The position numbers were made by a program, and so were the translations under genes. The notes beneath the pieces are model-generated. The model did not search any database. It was not told the origin of the DNA and saw only the letters and a list, made by a program, of their open reading frames with translations. A stretch of DNA of 64,000 bases. Source: a virus. Positions 61,334 through 64,000 of this stretch are shown here, in pieces. Location: IMG/VR virus record IMGVR_UViG_3300027842_000093, positions 1-64,000 of that record. One strand, written 5' to 3'. Positions within the stretch are counted from its first letter, which is position 1. Each line of letters starts with the position of its first letter.

Positions 61334-64000
61334 ATGCTAGAAAAATTCGCAGGATACAAAACCCAGATTCGTGTACTTGAGAAAAAACTCAAGGAGATGG
61401 ACCATTCTAAACTTTCACCAGCTAAAGTTAAAGAGGTGACGGAAGCTATCCAAAATCTCAAGAGTCTTGTCAAAGAGAAAGAAGATAAGAGAATTGAGCG
61501 CAAAAAGAAGAAAGAAGAAGCTGCTGCATCTAAACCCGTCGAAACTCCCAAAGTGGAAGCTGTTGCACAACCAGCCGAAGTTGTCAAGGAATCTTCCCCA
61601 GCACCCACCGAAGTAACCAAAGAATCTACCGTCGAGAAATTTGCAGTTGATAGTAAAGTGGAACCCATTCGTGGTACTCCTGGAAGTTGGGGTACTGTTA
61701 TCCGCGAAGCTGGAGTTAATGGTGATCCTTTAATTTACGTTAAGTGGAATGAAGGACATTTGAAAACCGCCCATGGCGATTACGGTGCGTATTATCCTTC
61801 CGATTTGCGTCTCAAAGTGGAAGCAAAGTCTCCAACCGATTATGTTCCCCGCGAACAGGTGTACAACCTCGAAGCTGATTACAAAGGTAAACTTTCAGCG
61901 ATGATTAAGGATTTGGAAGAGGAAATTAAAACGGCTTATGATAAAGGTGAGGCAGTTTGGGCCCATCGTTTAGAACAGAAATTGTCTGATGCAAAGAAAG
62001 CCCTTGAAGAAAAATCTGAGAAAGAAGCTGCTGGTGTCCACGAGGGCTGGGATGTTATTCTTAACGGTAAAGTTATAAATAAAGTTTTTTATGTTCCAGG
62101 CGTATCGGCTGATGAAGTTAAAAGAGGTTTGGTTGAGCATGATGGATTTGACCCAGGAATTACAGTACGCAAAGAAAAACGCGCAGAAGATGAAAATGGA
62201 AGTGGTGGAACCAATAAACTTAAAGTGATTGATTTAACGCCAGCGCATGATAAAGACCCACAGGAGAAAGCCACAGGCTATGGTGGAGATCGTTCTATGG
62301 GAGCTTTGGTAGCACCTAACAGCGATGAGAATTCTTTGCCTTTAGAATCTTCTTTGGATAAAGATGCGAAGCACACTTTGAAGATTAAAAGCCTTGACGA
62401 TGCTATGGCAGATTGTTCAGAAGGTGACTGGCATTTTAGCGGTACCGGAGCCAGAACAAAAGAAGAAATTGAAGAACAATTTAAAAAGCATGTTCACGCC
62501 TCCCTCAATAAAAATTCCATAAATATTACAGTAGCTGAAAAGCTTTTCGTTGTTAATCCTTTAGCCAAGACAGCAGAGAATGAATACGTTTACGATGTAT
62601 CTTTGTCCAATGGCGATAAGTTTTGTAAAATTACCTCCGAAGCCGAAATGGGTCAGGAGCATCTTTCTTATGCCATTGAGAAAGCTATTTTGAATCACAA
62701 AGAAGCATCAAACAAGTGTGCAATCTGCAATATGGAATTTAAATCGTGGGAAGAATATGACGCACATAAAAAAGAAAAACACGGCCCCAAAATGGCCAAG
62801 CTTGTAAGCAACCTCGCCTTCTTGAAGAAAGGCTCGTTTGTCTCTATTTTAAATGTTGATAAAACAAAGAAACAAGTTAAGTTTGCATCATTAGATGGAA
62901 CTCTTCGAGGTTGGGCACCAATACAGAAGTTTGCAGCATTTGCCGCTCCAGAAACCAATCTCGTTCCACATGAAAATCATCAAGATGAAGTGTTGGCTGA
63001 AAGTGGGCATGAGCTTCTAGTATCCTGTCCGGCCAACAGCACAAACGTTATTTGGAGAGCGGTTGAAGCTCCTCCGGCCACACCAGAAAGTTTGAATGAT
63101 TTAGAAAGTAAGAAAATAGTTCCACACACGAAAGAATGTAATGAAGCAAATGACAGACATGTTGGGCCAACTGAAATTTGTATTTGTGATAGTAAGAAAG
63201 AAGCAGCCAAAGATTGTCCAGACTGTCATGGAAACTTTGTAGGGAAAGAAGATGAGAAATGCCCTACATGTGGAAGGTTTGCTGTAGAAGCACATTGTGG
63301 AATGCCTCATGGAGAGAAAAAAGAAGCTCGTGGATGCGATCAATGCAATGCAGCTATGATTAACGGTGTGTTTTGTCATGAAACTGGTTGTCCCAATAAA
63401 CGCAAAGAACGTGAGCAGGAAGATATGGAGATGGAAAGCTCTTTAAATAAAGATTCCCACATTCGCCACGAAGATGGGAAATGGGTTATTTACAGTCACG
63501 ATTACAAAAAGAAGCTTGGAACTTATGACACTGAAGAAGAAGCTAAAAAGCGTTTGGGACAAATTGAATATTTTAAGCATCAAGGTTCATTGCATCCATT
63601 ATCCAAGAAAGAGGCTGCTGAAAAACTTAAACGTTGTGATTGCGGAAATTTAGTTTACCCAAATCATAAAGAACGATATGGGCATGAGTATATTACCCCA
63701 ACAGAATCCAAGAAAGAAGCTGGTGCAATGGATACAAAATGTGAAGAATGTGGTGAACCTTTGGGTCCTGAAGCATTCCTTTCCAAATGGCCAGTTTGTG
63801 GTAAATGCACAAAGAAACGCCATGAGAAAGCAGTAGGAAAGAGAGCAGACCAGAATATTTCTCTAGAGCAACAGATACAAGGGTTTAAAGATCGCATGAG
63901 CGCAGTGACTGAAAGACTTTCAAATCCTCCAGTTAAAACAGCCGCTGAAACTTCAGAGCAAGCTCAAGAAGGTGAGAAGGTTATCGCCACTCCAGAGCTT
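61334..64000 (+). CDS. giant modular protein, 3' end outside window
   Basis: 889 codons are open to the right edge. Modules in order: coiled coil (1-65); barrel-like GTPGSWGTVI...DYGAYYPSDLRLK (115-175); coiled coil; GWDVILNGKVINKVFYV (236-280); a C2H2-like finger CAICNMEFKSWEEYDAH (about 460); several zinc ribbons (CPDCHGNF, CPTCGRF, CDQCNAAM, CEECGEPLG); and DGKWVIYSHDYKKKLGTYD...RLGQIEYFKH, a short domain common in virion proteins. SLNK(D/N) and KKEA motifs separate modules. Probably a virion-associated protein. Confidence 0.7.
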   Translation, partial: MLEKFAGYKTQIRVLEKKLKEMDHSKLSPAKVKEVTEAIQNLKSLVKEKEDKRIERKKKKEEAAASKPVETPKVEAVAQPAEVVKESSPAPTEVTKESTVEKFAVDSKVEPIRGTPGSWGTVIREAGVNGDPLIYVKWNEGHLKTAHGDYGAYYPSDLRLKVEAKSPTDYVPREQVYNLEADYKGKLSAMIKDLEEEIKTAYDKGEAVWAHRLEQKLSDAKKALEEKSEKEAAGVHEGWDVILNGKVINKVFYVPGVSADEVKRGLVEHDGFDPGITVRKEKRAEDENGSGGTNKLKVIDLTPAHDKDPQEKATGYGGDRSMGALVAPNSDENSLPLESSLDKDAKHTLKIKSLDDAMADCSEGDWHFSGTGARTKEEIEEQFKKHVHASLNKNSINITVAEKLFVVNPLAKTAENEYVYDVSLSNGDKFCKITSEAEMGQEHLSYAIEKAILNHKEASNKCAICNMEFKSWEEYDAHKKEKHGPKMAKLVSNLAFLKKGSFVSILNVDKTKKQVKFASLDGTLRGWAPIQKFAAFAAPETNLVPHENHQDEVLAESGHELLVSCPANSTNVIWRAVEAPPATPESLNDLESKKIVPHTKECNEANDRHVGPTEICICDSKKEAAKDCPDCHGNFVGKEDEKCPTCGRFAVEAHCGMPHGEKKEARGCDQCNAAMINGVFCHETGCPNKRKEREQEDMEMESSLNKDSHIRHEDGKWVIYSHDYKKKLGTYDTEEEAKKRLGQIEYFKHQGSLHPLSKKEAAEKLKRCDCGNLVYPNHKERYGHEYITPTESKKEAGAMDTKCEECGEPLGPEAFLSKWPVCGKCTKKRHEKAVGKRADQNISLEQQIQGFKDRMSAVTERLSNPPVKTAAETSEQAQEGEKVIATPEL

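Noticed and set aside
1-64000. CRISPR arrays, insertion sequences and transposase genes
   Set aside because: No regularly spaced repeats, terminal inverted repeats or transposase motifs were seen; the only mobile genes are homing-type nucleases.

Overview
The window is one unbroken block of tightly packed genes, all on the + strand. It looks like part of the genome of a large (probably jumbo-size) tailed bacteriophage. The reasons are: about 170 mostly small genes that overlap stop-to-start (ATGA, GTGA, TAATG), six HNH homing-endonuclease-type genes, phage-type replication and RNA-repair genes, and no ribosomal or core metabolic operons. Promoters follow the bacterial sigma-70 pattern. Many genes carry a good AGGAG-type ribosome site. 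Lipoprotein and signal-peptide genes suggest a double-membraned host, but the host cannot be named from the sequence. No capsid, tail or terminase gene is recognisable, so this is mainly the takeover, metabolism and accessory part of the genome; the last 5-7 kb may enter a virion or maturation region.

Layout. 1-6.5 kb: Cas4/RecB-like nuclease, phosphoribosyltransferase, GMP reductase-like enzyme, DnaG-type primase core, NusG-like factor and two small sigma-region-4-like proteins. 6.5-14 kb: short transcription units, each behind a near-identical extended -10 promoter; a SLOG protein, HNH genes and a metallopeptidase/VWA protein paired with a MoxR-like ATPase (12.7-15.1 kb). 15-36 kb: a long run of small genes with an RNA ligase, peptidyl-tRNA hydrolase 2, inorganic pyrophosphatase, patatin-like lipase, deaminase, macro-domain protein, DEDDh exonuclease, lytic transglycosylase and HAD phosphatase. 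36.8-37.4 kb: a roughly 600-nt gene-free, promoter-driven, highly structured RNA. 37.4-48 kb: second RNA ligase, KTSC and cREC proteins, Rap1a-like protein, deoxyribosyltransferase-like protein and HD-polynucleotide kinase. 48-59 kb: DnaC-like loader, ThyX-like protein, peptide deformylase, site-2 protease and ClpP-like protease. 59-64 kb: large modular proteins with recurrent KEA and SLNK motifs, one running off the end.

The most striking feature is a portable C-terminal module, consensus DNL(S/T/D)YIExLAKxKGLV. It ends, or nearly ends, about 45 different proteins between 1.3 and 59 kb. About 26 of these carry a small CxCGH...H...CxC zinc head; the others have unrelated N-terminal parts, including membrane proteins. 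At the DNA level the last codons of the tail (KGLV then stop) often also read as AAAGGA plus ATGA, that is, the ribosome site and start of the next gene. I do not recognise this family.

The genes suggest a phage that repairs cleaved RNA (two ligases, HD-kinase, HAD phosphatase, cREC, macro domain), adjusts purine and pyrimidine pools, and carries its own protein-maturation functions (deformylase, Pth2, ClpP, S2P). Functions named here come from motif reading by eye and not from database searches.
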